From positions 1 through 64,000 of the forward strand of contig QCGK01000007.1 of NCBI GenBank assembly GCA_003279945.1: a stretch of 64,000 nucleotides of DNA. The letters run 5' to 3'. This document shows positions 42,728 through 53,829 of this stretch, one piece after another (position 1 is the first letter of the stretch; each line of letters begins with the position of its first letter). The notes under the pieces are model-generated. The model had not been told where the DNA came from. It saw only the letters and a list, made by a program, of their open reading frames with translations, and did not search any database. Origin of the DNA: Prochlorococcus sp. AG-388-A01. GTDB lineage: Bacteria; Cyanobacteriota; Cyanobacteriia; PCC-6307; Cyanobiaceae. Made by a program: the position numbers and the translations under genes.

Positions 42728-43096
42728 ATGGCAGATTTAAAAATACCTAATTTAAATATGAATTCTGATAAATATATATTTAAAAAAAAGTTAAGTTTAA
42801 GAAGAAAATCTAAAAGAAGGCTATTTATTGAATCTGCTTTTATGTTTATCTTGAGTCTTTTTTTAGTTTATATAAATTATTTAATACCTAATAAAAATCT
42901 ACTTATCCAGAATTTACTAATTAACTTAAATAAATCTTTTTTAATAATAATTGATCTTATTTCAATCCTTTATGAAGTTTTTTTGGTAATTTTTATCATT
43001 TTCACTTTGTTTTCTTCTTTGATATTATTGATTGGTTCTTTTTATAGGATATATAGAATTGCTAAAAGACAAACTAGACAAATTAGTTATAAATAA
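42728..43096 (+). CDS. hypothetical membrane protein
   Basis: ORF of 122 aa, basic N-terminus and two TMs. Confidence 0.65.
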   Translation: MADLKIPNLNMNSDKYIFKKKLSLRRKSKRRLFIESAFMFILSLFLVYINYLIPNKNLLIQNLLINLNKSFLIIIDLISILYEVFLVIFIIFTLFSSLILLIGSFYRIYRIAKRQTRQISYK

Positions 43097-43098
43097 TT

Positions 43099-43260
43099 TC
43101 AAATTGGTTGCATGAGGCCGCCACTGCCAGAATCGGAATCGTCATCATCATTTTCTGTTTCTATTCCTAATAATGCATATGCACCAAGTATAATTGATGA
43201 CAAAATTATTGATAGGGGAATTATTGAATTTTGGATTCCGATGTCTATATATTCACCCAT
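43099..43260 (-). CDS. small membrane protein with acidic tail (53 aa): MGEYIDIGIQNSIIPLSIILSSIILGAYALLGIETENDDDDSDSGSGGLMQPI
   Basis: manual translation; not in ORF track. Confidence 0.7.
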   Translation of the reverse strand: MGEYIDIGIQNSIIPLSIILSSIILGAYALLGIETENDDDDSDSGSGGLMQPI

Positions 43261-43331
43261 ATATTGAAATTTTCATATTAACCTAACCGAAAAAAAACTC
43301 TTTTGCGGATTTTAAATAATTTTTTAATAAT

Positions 43332-46300
43332 TTATTCTTTTTTGATAAGAAGATCCTTATCAAAATTATTTATTTCTTTTACAAATAACCCAAACCAAAA
43401 CATTAATTGATCAATTTGATTTTGAATTTCAGTAACTCCTAAACCCCTTATAGTTATTGTTGAAAATGGTTCACTTTTATCAAAATTAAATTTATTCTGA
43501 ACAATACTTGGTAAGGAATTTATAAGTATTTTAAAAGTAGATTGTTTTAATTTTGTCTCTATAGTTATATTTGGTTTTTTGAGTTTGATTTTGTCAAAAC
43601 CACATTTTTTCGCAAGTAACTTTAGTCTCATCAACATAACAAGAGACTCAACAGGCTTGGGTAAAGTTCCATACCTATTTACCCAGTCTGTGGCTAATTC
43701 AGTTAATTCATTATTATTTGAACATTCACTAGCAGATTTGTAAGCTTCAAGTTTTTCTTCCCTGTTTAATATCCATGTTGCTGGTATAAAAGCATTTATT
43801 TGGAGATCAATTTGTGTATCACTAACATCTGGTATTTCTTGTCCACTTATTTCTGAAATAGCCTCATGCAGCATTTCAATGTACAAATCATATCCAATAG
43901 CATTAACCTTCCCGCTTTGTTCTTCTCCTAGTAAACTCCCAACTCCTCTTATTTCCATATCCTTCATTGCTAGTTGATATCCACTTCCTAATTCCGAGAA
44001 ATCTTTTATAGCTTTCAATCTTTGTTTTGCAGAATCATTGATTTTGTTTATATCTGGATAAAATAACCAAGCATAAGCCTGTACCCCGCTCCTACCAACT
44101 CTTCCTCTCAGTTGATAAAGTTGTGAAAGTCCAAATTTTTGAGAATCTTCAATAATAATTGTGTTTACTTTCGGTATGTCTAAGCCACTTTCAATTATCG
44201 TAGTGCATATCATAAGATCTACTTCACCGTTGTTGAAGGCAATCATTGCATTTTCAAGTTCTGTTTCGTTCATTTGTCCATGTGCGACTATAAATTTTAA
44301 GTTTGAAAACATATTTTTTAACTTATTTACAGCTTGATCAATATCAGAAATCCTTGGAAGAACATAAAATATTTGCCCCCCCCTTTCAATTTCTTGACTT
44401 ATTGCGGTTCTTATTACGTCCAAATCTATTTCAGATAAATATGTTTTTATTGATCTCCTTGATGGGGGGGGAGTATTTAGTAAGCTCATTTGTCTTAGTC
44501 CTGATAAGCTCATGTAAAGAGTTCTTGGAATTGGTGTTGCCGAGAGAGTTAAAACGTCTATATTTTTTTTAAATTTTTTAATTTTCTCCTTTTGCCTTAC
44601 TCCAAATCTTTGTTCCTCATCAATTACGAGCAGTCCTAAATTTTTTATTTCTATTTCTTTTCCTAAAATTTGGTGAGTTGCCACTACTAAATCAATTTTA
44701 TTATTTTTTAATCCGGCATAAATTTCATTTCTCTCATTAACAGTTTTGAATCTATTGAGTAAGGAAATTTTTATTGGGTAAGGTGAAAATCTATTATTTA
44801 TTGTTCTCCAATGTTGCTGAGCAAGGATTGTTGTTGGAGCTAATAATATTACTTGCTTTCCTGATGTAATAGCCTTAAAAATAGCCCTTACAGCTACCTC
44901 TGTTTTACCAAATCCTACATCCCCACAAACTAATCTATCCATTGGCTTATCACTCTCCATATCAGATTTTATTTCTTTTACAGCAGTAATTTGATCAGGC
45001 GTTGGTTGATAAGGGAATGACTCCTCTAATTCGTTTTGCCATGGACCATCTTCTGGGTATATATGTCCCTTGAGTTTCTCTCTCTTTGCATAAAGTTTTA
45101 AAATATCAATAGCTACTTTTTTGATTAGTTTTTTATTTTTTTCTTTAATTCTTTCCCATTCTATTCCTCCTAATTTATTTATTTTAGGTTTAATTTTTCC
45201 GCTTGATCTATATCTATTAACACTACCGAGTTGATCAGCAGCAACACTTATTTTCCCATCTTGATACTGAATAACTAAATAATCTCTTGAATCTCCAGTT
45301 ATATTTATTTTTTCTATTTTTATAAATTGTCCAATTCCATGATTTTTATGAACTATAAAATCTCCTGGACTAATCTTATTAACATTTATATTTGAATTGA
45401 CACTTCTTTTTTTTCTTCTTATGAATACATTATTAAAAAGAGATTGTTGTGAAAATAGTTCTTTATCTGTTATTAGGATAATTTTCCATATTGGGAGATG
45501 AAAACCTTCGATTTCATAATTGTTCTTATTTTTTATAATCAACGGGTGTGAATTATTAATAGACTTATACGCTTCACTAATATCATTAGGATTACTCAAA
45601 AAATTGGTATTACATTCGTGCTCAAAAAGTAAAGTTTTAGTTCTTAATGGCTGTGCTGATAATATCCATACTTTTTCTTTATTTTTTACATATTTATTTA
45701 TATTGTTGGATATTATTCCTATATTTTTAGAGTAAGAATTTAATCTTTTATCGTTTATTAAAAACCTATTATTAATATTGTCTTTTGATTCAAATTCATA
45801 TAGTTTAATTAAATTAAGATTTCCAATTGAAGTTAATATTTCGTCAAACTTTAAATGTAAATTCGGTTTAGCTTTAAAATTAATATCGTTATATTTTAGG
45901 TTTTCATTTAATTCACTCTCACAATTATCAAAATTACTTTCTGAGTCTAAATACCAATTATTCGCAAATTTTTTACAGTCTTCTAATTCATCAATTACAA
46001 GAATTGTTTCATGACTTATGAAATCTATTATATTTGAGGGCTGTTTTTCTATTATTCCTAAATAACGATCAAGATTATTTTTATTTATATCTTCTGAATT
46101 AAAAATACTATTCTTAGATAAATTATTTAACTTATCTTTTATTAGTAAATCAAATCCAGCCTGTATTATTTCAATATTATCTATACTTTCTAGAGTTTTT
46201 TGTGTATGTGGATCATATTCTCTGATCTTCTCGATTACATTATCAAAAAATTCTAATCTTATAGGAAATTCATTATTAACTGGATAAATATCTACTATTT

Positions 46301-46844
46301 CCCCTCTCCTACTCCAAAACCCCTCTGTAGAGGTTACATTTTCCTTTATGTAGCCAAGAAAGGTAAGTTTATTTGCTAATTCTTTGATCTCAATCTTACT
46401 CCCTTTACGCAAATTTAGTGTGTTTTCAATTAATAAGTTTTTATTTATTAGATGTGGTTGTAATGACCTCTCTGTTGATATAACAATATTAAGTTCCTTT
46501 TTCTCTTTTTTTAATAACTTGGATAAAACAGTAAGCTGAGTAAATTCAATTTCTTTGGATTTATTAATTGATGAGTATGGTAGATGTTCTGTAGGTGGAT
46601 AATATAAAACTTCTTTATTATTTATACTTTCAAAATAACCAATCCATTTGTATGCAATTTCTATATTAGGACAAATTAATAATATACTTTTATCTTCTTT
46701 TTTTGAGATGCTATCAAGGATTATTGATTTTGCATATCTACTTGAACCGACAATATTTAACTCTTTATTTTTTGAAATTCTTTTTATTAATTCTGAAGTA
46801 ATTTGTGAGTTTGAAATATAATTAACTAAAGTATTTAAACTCAT
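43332..46844 (-). CDS. mfd: transcription-repair coupling factor
   Basis: GDFIVHKNHGIGQF, VCGDVGFGKTEVAVRA, VIDEEQRFGV and QLRGRVGRS. Confidence 0.97.
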   Translation of the reverse strand: MSLNTLVNYISNSQITSELIKRISKNKELNIVGSSRYAKSIILDSISKKEDKSILLICPNIEIAYKWIGYFESINNKEVLYYPPTEHLPYSSINKSKEIEFTQLTVLSKLLKKEKKELNIVISTERSLQPHLINKNLLIENTLNLRKGSKIEIKELANKLTFLGYIKENVTSTEGFWSRRGEIVDIYPVNNEFPIRLEFFDNVIEKIREYDPHTQKTLESIDNIEIIQAGFDLLIKDKLNNLSKNSIFNSEDINKNNLDRYLGIIEKQPSNIIDFISHETILVIDELEDCKKFANNWYLDSESNFDNCESELNENLKYNDINFKAKPNLHLKFDEILTSIGNLNLIKLYEFESKDNINNRFLINDKRLNSYSKNIGIISNNINKYVKNKEKVWILSAQPLRTKTLLFEHECNTNFLSNPNDISEAYKSINNSHPLIIKNKNNYEIEGFHLPIWKIILITDKELFSQQSLFNNVFIRRKKRSVNSNINVNKISPGDFIVHKNHGIGQFIKIEKINITGDSRDYLVIQYQDGKISVAADQLGSVNRYRSSGKIKPKINKLGGIEWERIKEKNKKLIKKVAIDILKLYAKREKLKGHIYPEDGPWQNELEESFPYQPTPDQITAVKEIKSDMESDKPMDRLVCGDVGFGKTEVAVRAIFKAITSGKQVILLAPTTILAQQHWRTINNRFSPYPIKISLLNRFKTVNERNEIYAGLKNNKIDLVVATHQILGKEIEIKNLGLLVIDEEQRFGVRQKEKIKKFKKNIDVLTLSATPIPRTLYMSLSGLRQMSLLNTPPPSRRSIKTYLSEIDLDVIRTAISQEIERGGQIFYVLPRISDIDQAVNKLKNMFSNLKFIVAHGQMNETELENAMIAFNNGEVDLMICTTIIESGLDIPKVNTIIIEDSQKFGLSQLYQLRGRVGRSGVQAYAWLFYPDINKINDSAKQRLKAIKDFSELGSGYQLAMKDMEIRGVGSLLGEEQSGKVNAIGYDLYIEMLHEAISEISGQEIPDVSDTQIDLQINAFIPATWILNREEKLEAYKSASECSNNNELTELATDWVNRYGTLPKPVESLVMLMRLKLLAKKCGFDKIKLKKPNITIETKLKQSTFKILINSLPSIVQNKFNFDKSEPFSTITIRGLGVTEIQNQIDQLMFWFGLFVKEINNFDKDLLIKKE

Positions 46845-46915
46845 TTATAGTTATTAATCTTGATTACTCATATTCGACATATTATATTAGATTTTATACG
46901 GTTTGTGAATAATAT

Positions 46916-47629
46916 TTGATGGATTCAGCCGCAATAAATTCTTTTATACCCACACTAGATCAGGTAGACAGTTGGTACGAAATCTTTACACTTTTACCAA
47001 TATTAATTGCACTAGAATTATTATTATCAGCTGATAATGCTGTAGCATTAGCTTCTCTTACTAAATCCCTCGAAAGTCCAGAACTAAGGTCAAGAGCCTT
47101 AAATATTGGGATAACGATATCTTTATTATTTAGGATTATTCTCATCATATTATCTAATGTTCTTCTCAAGTTTATTTTTATTAGAGTTTTTGCTGGTTTT
47201 TATTTAATATATTTATTCTTATCTAATGTTTTTTTTAATTCTGAAATAGAAAACGCTGAAAATGGTACAGAAAACAATAAAAATAATTTTAGGTTCTTAA
47301 GGGTTGTAGCTCTACTTTCAATTACTGATTTAGCATTTTCCATAGATAGTATCACTACTGCTGTTGCAATCAGCGATCAATATATATTAATAATATTTGG
47401 AGCAGTAATTGGTGTCTTAGCCTTAAGATTCACTTCGGGGATTTTTCTAAAACTACTCGATATATTTTCAAGATTAGAAACGGCCGGTTACATAGCAATT
47501 TTAATTGTTGGAATTAAACTTCTTTTAAATACCTTAATTAAAGAGACTATTCTTCCAGACTATTATTTTTATATTTTGATCCTTTTTGCTTTCATTTGGG
47601 GATTCTCTAAAAAAGAATCTAAAACTTAA
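46916..47629 (+). CDS. TerC family membrane protein
   Basis: ELLLSADNAVALASL and SITDLAFSIDSITTAVAIS. Confidence 0.92.
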   Translation: MMDSAAINSFIPTLDQVDSWYEIFTLLPILIALELLLSADNAVALASLTKSLESPELRSRALNIGITISLLFRIILIILSNVLLKFIFIRVFAGFYLIYLFLSNVFFNSEIENAENGTENNKNNFRFLRVVALLSITDLAFSIDSITTAVAISDQYILIIFGAVIGVLALRFTSGIFLKLLDIFSRLETAGYIAILIVGIKLLLNTLIKETILPDYYFYILILFAFIWGFSKKESKT

Positions 47630-48612
47630 TCAGAGAAATATTCACCTACAGATGGCTTTAATTGCTGTATTAATTGGTTTTTGCTAGTTATGTTTTTGCC
47701 TTCAAGTTTTGCTTCTAACAAAATAATTGGATCGGTTTTAGTTGATATTATTATCCCCTCATTTTCTATGAGGGCAAGAATAATGCCCGGTTCTGAATGA
47801 TTGCTACTAATAAAGTATTTTTCATATTTACTCTCATCACTTCTCAAAACATTAATTTTAATTATTTTCAGGTTCTTGCCTCTAAAAGTTGTATTTGCTC
47901 GTGGGTATAGTGCTTTTATTTTTCTAGAAATTTTAATTGCCTCATCACTCCAATCCACTTTATAGTCAGATTTTTCAATCATTCTTGCGTATGTAATTTC
48001 TCTTCTAATCGTATTTTGTTTTGTTAATTGAGAATTAGTATTTTTATTAATATCTTCTTCGAGTAAAGATATAGCATTTATAAATAAGTTCGCAGATAAA
48101 ATACTAAGTTTTTTCGTCAGTGTATTTAAATTATCATTATTATCAATTTTTATTTTTTTTTCCAACAATAAGTCGCCAGTATCTAGTCCCTCATTCATTT
48201 TTATAATTCCTACTCCAGTAAATTCATCACCTTTCATTAGGCACCATTGTATTGGAGCTGCGCCGCGCCATCTTGGAAGCAATGAAGCATGTGCGTTCCA
48301 ACAACCAAATTTTGGAATTTCCAATATCTCTTTTGGCAAAATTTTCCCATAAGCTATAACAATAAATAAATCACAAGATAGCGATTTAAGTTCATTCATA
48401 AAAGGTATATTTCCCCTTATGGTTTCTGGAGTATAAATTTTTATAGATTCTTTCAGGGCAAAGCTTTTAACAGGTGAAGGTATTAATTTATTTCCCCTTG
48501 ATCTTTTCTTATCTAATTGTGTTACTACTGCAATTACCTCGTGCTTAGATTTAATAAAAATATCAAGGCTCGAAAGTGAATATTCAGGTGTTCCCCAGAA
48601 TATAATTCTCAC
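47626..48612 (-). CDS. fmt: methionyl-tRNA formyltransferase
   Basis: FWGTPEYSLSSL, NAHASLLPRWRGAAPIQW and GLDTGDLL. Confidence 0.97.
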   Translation of the reverse strand: MRIIFWGTPEYSLSSLDIFIKSKHEVIAVVTQLDKKRSRGNKLIPSPVKSFALKESIKIYTPETIRGNIPFMNELKSLSCDLFIVIAYGKILPKEILEIPKFGCWNAHASLLPRWRGAAPIQWCLMKGDEFTGVGIIKMNEGLDTGDLLLEKKIKIDNNDNLNTLTKKLSILSANLFINAISLLEEDINKNTNSQLTKQNTIRREITYARMIEKSDYKVDWSDEAIKISRKIKALYPRANTTFRGKNLKIIKINVLRSDESKYEKYFISSNHSEPGIILALIENEGIIISTKTDPIILLEAKLEGKNITSKNQLIQQLKPSVGEYFSD

Positions 48613-49961
48613 GCGTCACCAGTTATTGATAATTGATCTACCCATATATGGGGAGAAACCCCATTTGTTGTTACCTCTTGGATTGGTTCAATGTTTACTA
48701 TATTTTTTAAAAGATATTTGATATCACCTGCAACAGTTGCAGATTCTATTGAGATTTTTGTACCGTTTTCATAAAGCCATCCATCAAATGGAAGAGAGAA
48801 TGAACCCTGACTTGCTCTTACCCCTGCATGGATTGCGTTTAATTCTTCAATATAAACAAATTCTCCCTGATAATTGGAGTGATCTAAAGATGTTTTTAAA
48901 TCGAAGTTTTCCTTTGATTTCTCGACTACTATCCAATCAGGAGATACTGAGACTTTTGATCCAAGTCCAGCGTGGCCAGTGGGAATTGTTTTAAATATTC
49001 TTGCAGTTGATTCAGAATGTATGAAATTTTTAATTTTTCCTTTATTGATTAAACATAGTCTTTTGGTAGGGGTTCCTTCTCCATCAAATGGTGATGAGGA
49101 AATATTCTTTTCGTGAAGACCATCATCATAAATATTAAGTGCTTTTGTAGATAGTTTCTCACCAATAGAATTTTTATTAGATAAACTCACTCCATCTAGA
49201 ATGCTTCTAGCGTTGAAAATTGAGCTAAAGGCATTAAAGATAGTTAAAAAAGCTTCTGGGGAAAAACATATTAAATATTTATCAGTTTTTATATTTGAAT
49301 AAATTAAATGAGAAATTGTTTTATTTGAAGCCTCTTTAACACAGGATTCTATATCTATATCATCAACTCCATATCCTATTTTTACAGAACCTGAGCTGCG
49401 GGGTTTCTTATCTTTTTCTTCTGCTCTTGCATATAAATATAGTACAGCTTGACTTTTTGTATAACTTCGAAAAGCACCATCACTATTTGAATAAACCCTC
49501 TCATAGATACTCTCTGATAAACCATTATATGGAACAGATTTTATGGATTCATGACTATCTATTAGTTTTACTTCCGCTTCTCTTAGAAGCGTGAGCAGTT
49601 TTTTTATACCAAGAGGATTTCTTTTTTTTGCTTCCTTAACGTTAATAGGATCCTTTGCTAGAGGTGAAAATTCAGTGCTCTCATTCTTATTACCGAAATC
49701 AGAAGCAATATTTGCTTGATTTAGAGCCTTTTTAATACCAGATTCACTAATGTCACTTGTTGTAGTAATACCCACTAGGTTAGATTCATTCCAAACTCTT
49801 ATAGTTAAAACTTGCTTTTGTGATGCCTTAAGTTGTTTTGCTTCACCTTTATCCACTTGCACAGAATAATCATTAGAAAAGCTTGCACCAAAATCCCATT
49901 TTTTTAAATTTAGAAAATCTGCAGCACTGGAGATTTGAGTTGTTATTTCTTTTGAATTCAT
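48609..49961 (-). CDS. pmbA: TldE/PmbA family metalloprotease subunit
   Basis: SSPFDGEGTPTKRLCLINKGKIKNFIHS; adjacent to tldD. Confidence 0.93.
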   Translation of the reverse strand: MNSKEITTQISSAADFLNLKKWDFGASFSNDYSVQVDKGEAKQLKASQKQVLTIRVWNESNLVGITTTSDISESGIKKALNQANIASDFGNKNESTEFSPLAKDPINVKEAKKRNPLGIKKLLTLLREAEVKLIDSHESIKSVPYNGLSESIYERVYSNSDGAFRSYTKSQAVLYLYARAEEKDKKPRSSGSVKIGYGVDDIDIESCVKEASNKTISHLIYSNIKTDKYLICFSPEAFLTIFNAFSSIFNARSILDGVSLSNKNSIGEKLSTKALNIYDDGLHEKNISSSPFDGEGTPTKRLCLINKGKIKNFIHSESTARIFKTIPTGHAGLGSKVSVSPDWIVVEKSKENFDLKTSLDHSNYQGEFVYIEELNAIHAGVRASQGSFSLPFDGWLYENGTKISIESATVAGDIKYLLKNIVNIEPIQEVTTNGVSPHIWVDQLSITGDA

Positions 49962-49964
49962 AGC

Positions 49965-51389
49965 TTATCTTCCACCAACAGTGATTGAATCAACCTTAAT
50001 GTGAGGTTGCCCAACAGTTACGTTGACACTTCCACTAATGGATCCACAGAATCCAGGCGCTAATTCTAGGTCATTTCCGCACATAGATATTTTTGGCATA
50101 ACTTCTTTTGCCTCACCAATCAATGTTGCTCCTTTAACTGGGCTAGTTAATTTTCCATTTTTAATTAGATATCCTTCTTCTACAGCAAAATTAAATTGTC
50201 CTGTAGCTCCTACACTTCCTCCACCCATTGATTTGCAGTAAAGACCATCGCTAATACTACTTATTAAATCTTCTTTGGAGTATTCACCTTTCGCTATATA
50301 AGTATTTCTCATTCTTGAAGCTGCTGCAAATGAATAATTTTGTCTCCTTCCACTACCTGTTCTTTTATGTCCAGTTCTTAATTCACCTGCTCTGTCGGAA
50401 ATGAATTTTTTTAAAACCCCATTTTCTATAAGGACTGATTTCTCGGGTTCCATACCCTCGTCATCTACTGATAATGAACCAAAGGATCCTTCTGATATCC
50501 CCTCATCTATTGCTGTTACAGATTCATGTGCAATTTTTTCATTCAACTTATTTTCAAAGGGTGTAGTACCTCTCTCTATTTGTGTAGTTTCGAGTAAATG
50601 TCCACATGCCTCATGAAATATAACACCGCCAAATTTATTAGCTAATACAACAGGCATTTGACCAGCATCAACATAATCCGCGTACAACATGTTCATTGAA
50701 CTTTCAAAAACATCATTTGCAGCTTTTTCATGATCCCAGATCTTGAATTCATTAGGCATTCCTGATGACCCAAACCTTCTGCTTCCATTAGATCTATATT
50801 GAGCATCACTAGCAATTACATTAAGACCAACTGTTTGATGCAACCTAATATCGGAGACATAGGTTCCATCGCTGGAGGCTATAATTACTTCCTGCAGATT
50901 TCTTGAGTAACTTCCTTTTCTCGTTATTATTTTATTATTTTTTTTAAGAGACTTTGTGCTGATTAATAGTTTTTCACTTATCTCATGAATCGAAGGAACT
51001 TCATCAATCCATGTTTTCTTTGATGAACTATAGTCCTTATGTTTATTTAAACCGTTAAATACTTCTCTATTTTTTTTATAAGTTATATCTAACATCTCAA
51101 TAGCTTGAGATACTGATCTCATCAAGCCATGTTTTGTTAAATCATTTGTACTTACAAATCCATCCCTTTTATCTTTGAAGATTCTAATCCCTGCACCCCT
51201 TCCAAATGATGGACTTACACTTGTGATATTATCCTCTTCAGCTAATACACTTGAATTGTCAGTATTTTCTATAAATAATTCTACAAAATCAGCCCCAAGT
51301 CCAATAGCGTAGAAAATAATTTCTTCTAATAATTCCTTATTGCAACTACCAAATTCGATTTCATTTGATTTTATTTTTGACGAAAGCAT
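49965..51389 (-). CDS. tldD: TldD family metalloprotease
   Basis: GGVIFHEACGHLLETT and MRNTYIAKGEYSKEDLI. Confidence 0.95.
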   Translation of the reverse strand: MLSSKIKSNEIEFGSCNKELLEEIIFYAIGLGADFVELFIENTDNSSVLAEEDNITSVSPSFGRGAGIRIFKDKRDGFVSTNDLTKHGLMRSVSQAIEMLDITYKKNREVFNGLNKHKDYSSSKKTWIDEVPSIHEISEKLLISTKSLKKNNKIITRKGSYSRNLQEVIIASSDGTYVSDIRLHQTVGLNVIASDAQYRSNGSRRFGSSGMPNEFKIWDHEKAANDVFESSMNMLYADYVDAGQMPVVLANKFGGVIFHEACGHLLETTQIERGTTPFENKLNEKIAHESVTAIDEGISEGSFGSLSVDDEGMEPEKSVLIENGVLKKFISDRAGELRTGHKRTGSGRRQNYSFAAASRMRNTYIAKGEYSKEDLISSISDGLYCKSMGGGSVGATGQFNFAVEEGYLIKNGKLTSPVKGATLIGEAKEVMPKISMCGNDLELAPGFCGSISGSVNVTVGQPHIKVDSITVGGR

Positions 51390-51420
51390 ATTAATCTATA
51401 GATTTACTGTAAATGAAAGA

Positions 51421-52593
51421 TTATCTAATCGAAGGTTGAAAATCTTTGCTATCAAGTGGTTTTAACAAGTATAATCTTAATAGTTGGTAACCGTTTGATA
51501 AATAGGTAGGTAATTTTTTTAAAGTTTTAGATACTATATTCGCATCTCCGTTCTGAATATCAGAGAGGAGCTTGTTGTTTTCGACTATTTTATCTAATCT
51601 TTCATAAAAAGATTGATTATGGACGTCAAGAACTACAGGGAAAACTCTAGCGGAAGTTTCATTTGTTTTGTTAATAACATACTGGTCGTAATCTCTAGCA
51701 TCTAAACCTAATGAACTGTAAAAATCTTTTTTAATTCCAAGATCTCTAGCATACATAGTTGCAAATACAGCTAGTAAAAAAAACCTTGACCATAATTTGG
51801 ATGTTAATGGAAGATTGTTCAAAAAGTATCTAAATCTATGGAAATAATCAAATAGTGGGTGTGTAAAGGTAGTGCCCCCAATGGTAATTTTTTGACTTAA
51901 TGATTTGACAGTACGCGGTTGAGCTTTCATTAATGCATCAAAGAAATCGCCATGTCTATTTTCATCTTGACACCAATTTTCAAAGTAATTAAATAGTGGA
52001 AAAATCTTGCTATCTGGATTTTTTTCAAGATGCCTATAAATTGCTATGTATCTCCAATAACCTATTTTTTCAGATAAATAAGTTGCATAAAAAATACTTC
52101 TTGGTGGGAAATAGGTATAATCTTTATTGGCTGTTAAAAAACCTAAATCTAACTGTAATCCAAAATCATTCATTGATTTATTCAAGAAACCTGCATGTCT
52201 AGCTTCGTCTCTCGCCATATGAGCAAAACATTCAGCAAGAAGAGGATTTTTGTCTTTTATCCTTTTGCTAAGTTCCTTGTAAAGTAAGAAACCTGAAAAT
52301 TCTGAAGTACAACTTCCCTCAAGAAAATCAACAAAAAGCTCTCTTGTCTCAGGATCTAATTTTTCTGCAGCTCCTTCAAATTCACTATTTCTTACAAAAT
52401 GATGTCTGTTGTAATCTTTCCTAAATTCCTCACAAATAGCTTCCAATTCCTCCTCGTTTATGGATAAATCCATATTTTCCATTGCCTCAAAGTCTGTTGT
52501 ATAGAATCTTGGAGACAAAATTGTTTCCTTTGCTGGTACCTTTCCATTATTGACTTCTTTTTTATTTTTTGATTCAATAGTTGATTGAGTCAT
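51421..52593 (-). CDS. acsF: Mg-protoporphyrin IX monomethyl ester oxidative cyclase
   Basis: [50 protein letters not shown] and NRHGDFF. Confidence 0.97.
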   Translation of the reverse strand: MTQSTIESKNKKEVNNGKVPAKETILSPRFYTTDFEAMENMDLSINEEELEAICEEFRKDYNRHHFVRNSEFEGAAEKLDPETRELFVDFLEGSCTSEFSGFLLYKELSKRIKDKNPLLAECFAHMARDEARHAGFLNKSMNDFGLQLDLGFLTANKDYTYFPPRSIFYATYLSEKIGYWRYIAIYRHLEKNPDSKIFPLFNYFENWCQDENRHGDFFDALMKAQPRTVKSLSQKITIGGTTFTHPLFDYFHRFRYFLNNLPLTSKLWSRFFLLAVFATMYARDLGIKKDFYSSLGLDARDYDQYVINKTNETSARVFPVVLDVHNQSFYERLDKIVENNKLLSDIQNGDANIVSKTLKKLPTYLSNGYQLLRLYLLKPLDSKDFQPSIR

Positions 52594-52673
52594 ATTTGAT
52601 TTGATTTATTAATACTATTATTTACTATGAATTGCATTTTCGAGGGAAAAGTTAACTTGGTGTTATTGTTTCT

Positions 52674-53252
52674 TTAATTAACTCCTATTAATTTTTGTCC
52701 ATTTAATCTCTGTAGAACTCTTGAAATAATTAATTTAAGGGTGATTCTTTTTTCGTCAATAAGGAATGACTCAATAATGCTAGGTTCTTGATTTGGTTTG
52801 GATAAGGAAATACTTTTTAATGAACTAATATCATCCTTCTCAAAGGATAGCCAGAAGTTACAAGTATCCTTAATTTCACAATTTATTACCCAACATTTAT
52901 CTCCAGCAATAGGTCTATTGGTATTTTTAAGATAAATATTATTTATTGCTAATCCTCTTTGATTAATTTCTTCAACGAATTCAGGAATCAAATGATTATT
53001 AATAAATTCATGGAATGGCTTTTTTTCTATAGGGAGTTCTTTCTTTTGTTTAGGAATAGTATTAACAGGTGATTCATTTCCATTTTTTTTATCAACTTTA
53101 GGGGCAGAATTATTTTGCGAATTAACATTGTTTTCATTTATATTTGAGATTTTTTCAGATGTAATTTTTTTTATCTCTTCAGAGTTAGGGTTATTAGTAC
53201 CATCAGATATTTCTTTATTAACTTCGTTATTTGATTCTAAATTTTCTTCCAT
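52674..53252 (-). CDS. DUF2996-like protein
   Basis: low-complexity N-terminus, then KKPFHEFINNHLIPEFVEEINQRGLAIN. Confidence 0.75.
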   Translation of the reverse strand: MEENLESNNEVNKEISDGTNNPNSEEIKKITSEKISNINENNVNSQNNSAPKVDKKNGNESPVNTIPKQKKELPIEKKPFHEFINNHLIPEFVEEINQRGLAINNIYLKNTNRPIAGDKCWVINCEIKDTCNFWLSFEKDDISSLKSISLSKPNQEPSIIESFLIDEKRITLKLIISRVLQRLNGQKLIGVN

Positions 53253-53319
53253 AAATCTCCATCATATAAAAACCATTATAAATTAAAAAAACATTTTTTA
53301 TAAAAAATTATCTAGATTT

Positions 53320-53763
53320 CTACCAATCATTATCATCATTATCCCAGTCATCTTTATCATCGTGACTATTTGAGTAATTCTTATCCCTTTTCAAATTATT
53401 TTCTTCATTATTTTTTACTACTCTATAATTAACAGATATTGTTGGTTGAGCATCTCTTATGTCCCTTTGTGGAGGCATTTCAATATTAGATTTCGTTTCT
53501 TCATCATTATTTAGAGGTTCATAATTTTCTTCAATATTTTTGAAAGAATTTTTTTTATTACTAGTAACTACAATATTTAATAACGAGCTTATTATTAAAC
53601 CAGAAAAAAATGAAATGCTTATTAACTTTCCTACACTAGCTTGTTGGACAGTCCATTTAAAGTATCTAAATGAAGTCTTTTGATTATTATTTGTAAATAA
53701 TAGAGTTTGAAGAATTATTATTAAAAAAAGAATTAATAATAAAAATTTTTTCTTAAGAGTCAT
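53320..53763 (-). CDS. hypothetical membrane protein, acidic C-terminal tail
   Basis: two TMs; ends SHDDKDDWDNDDNDW. Confidence 0.75.
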   Translation of the reverse strand: MTLKKKFLLLILFLIIILQTLLFTNNNQKTSFRYFKWTVQQASVGKLISISFFSGLIISSLLNIVVTSNKKNSFKNIEENYEPLNNDEETKSNIEMPPQRDIRDAQPTISVNYRVVKNNEENNLKRDKNYSNSHDDKDDWDNDDNDW

Positions 53764-53829
53764 TCTAAAAAGTTTTTTTTATTTTTTACCTGGGTTGATA
53801 TTTCCATAATATATTTTTGATAAATTTAT

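Noticed and set aside
50023-50616. Two plus-strand ORFs of 71-72 aa
   Set aside because: Antisense inside tldD.
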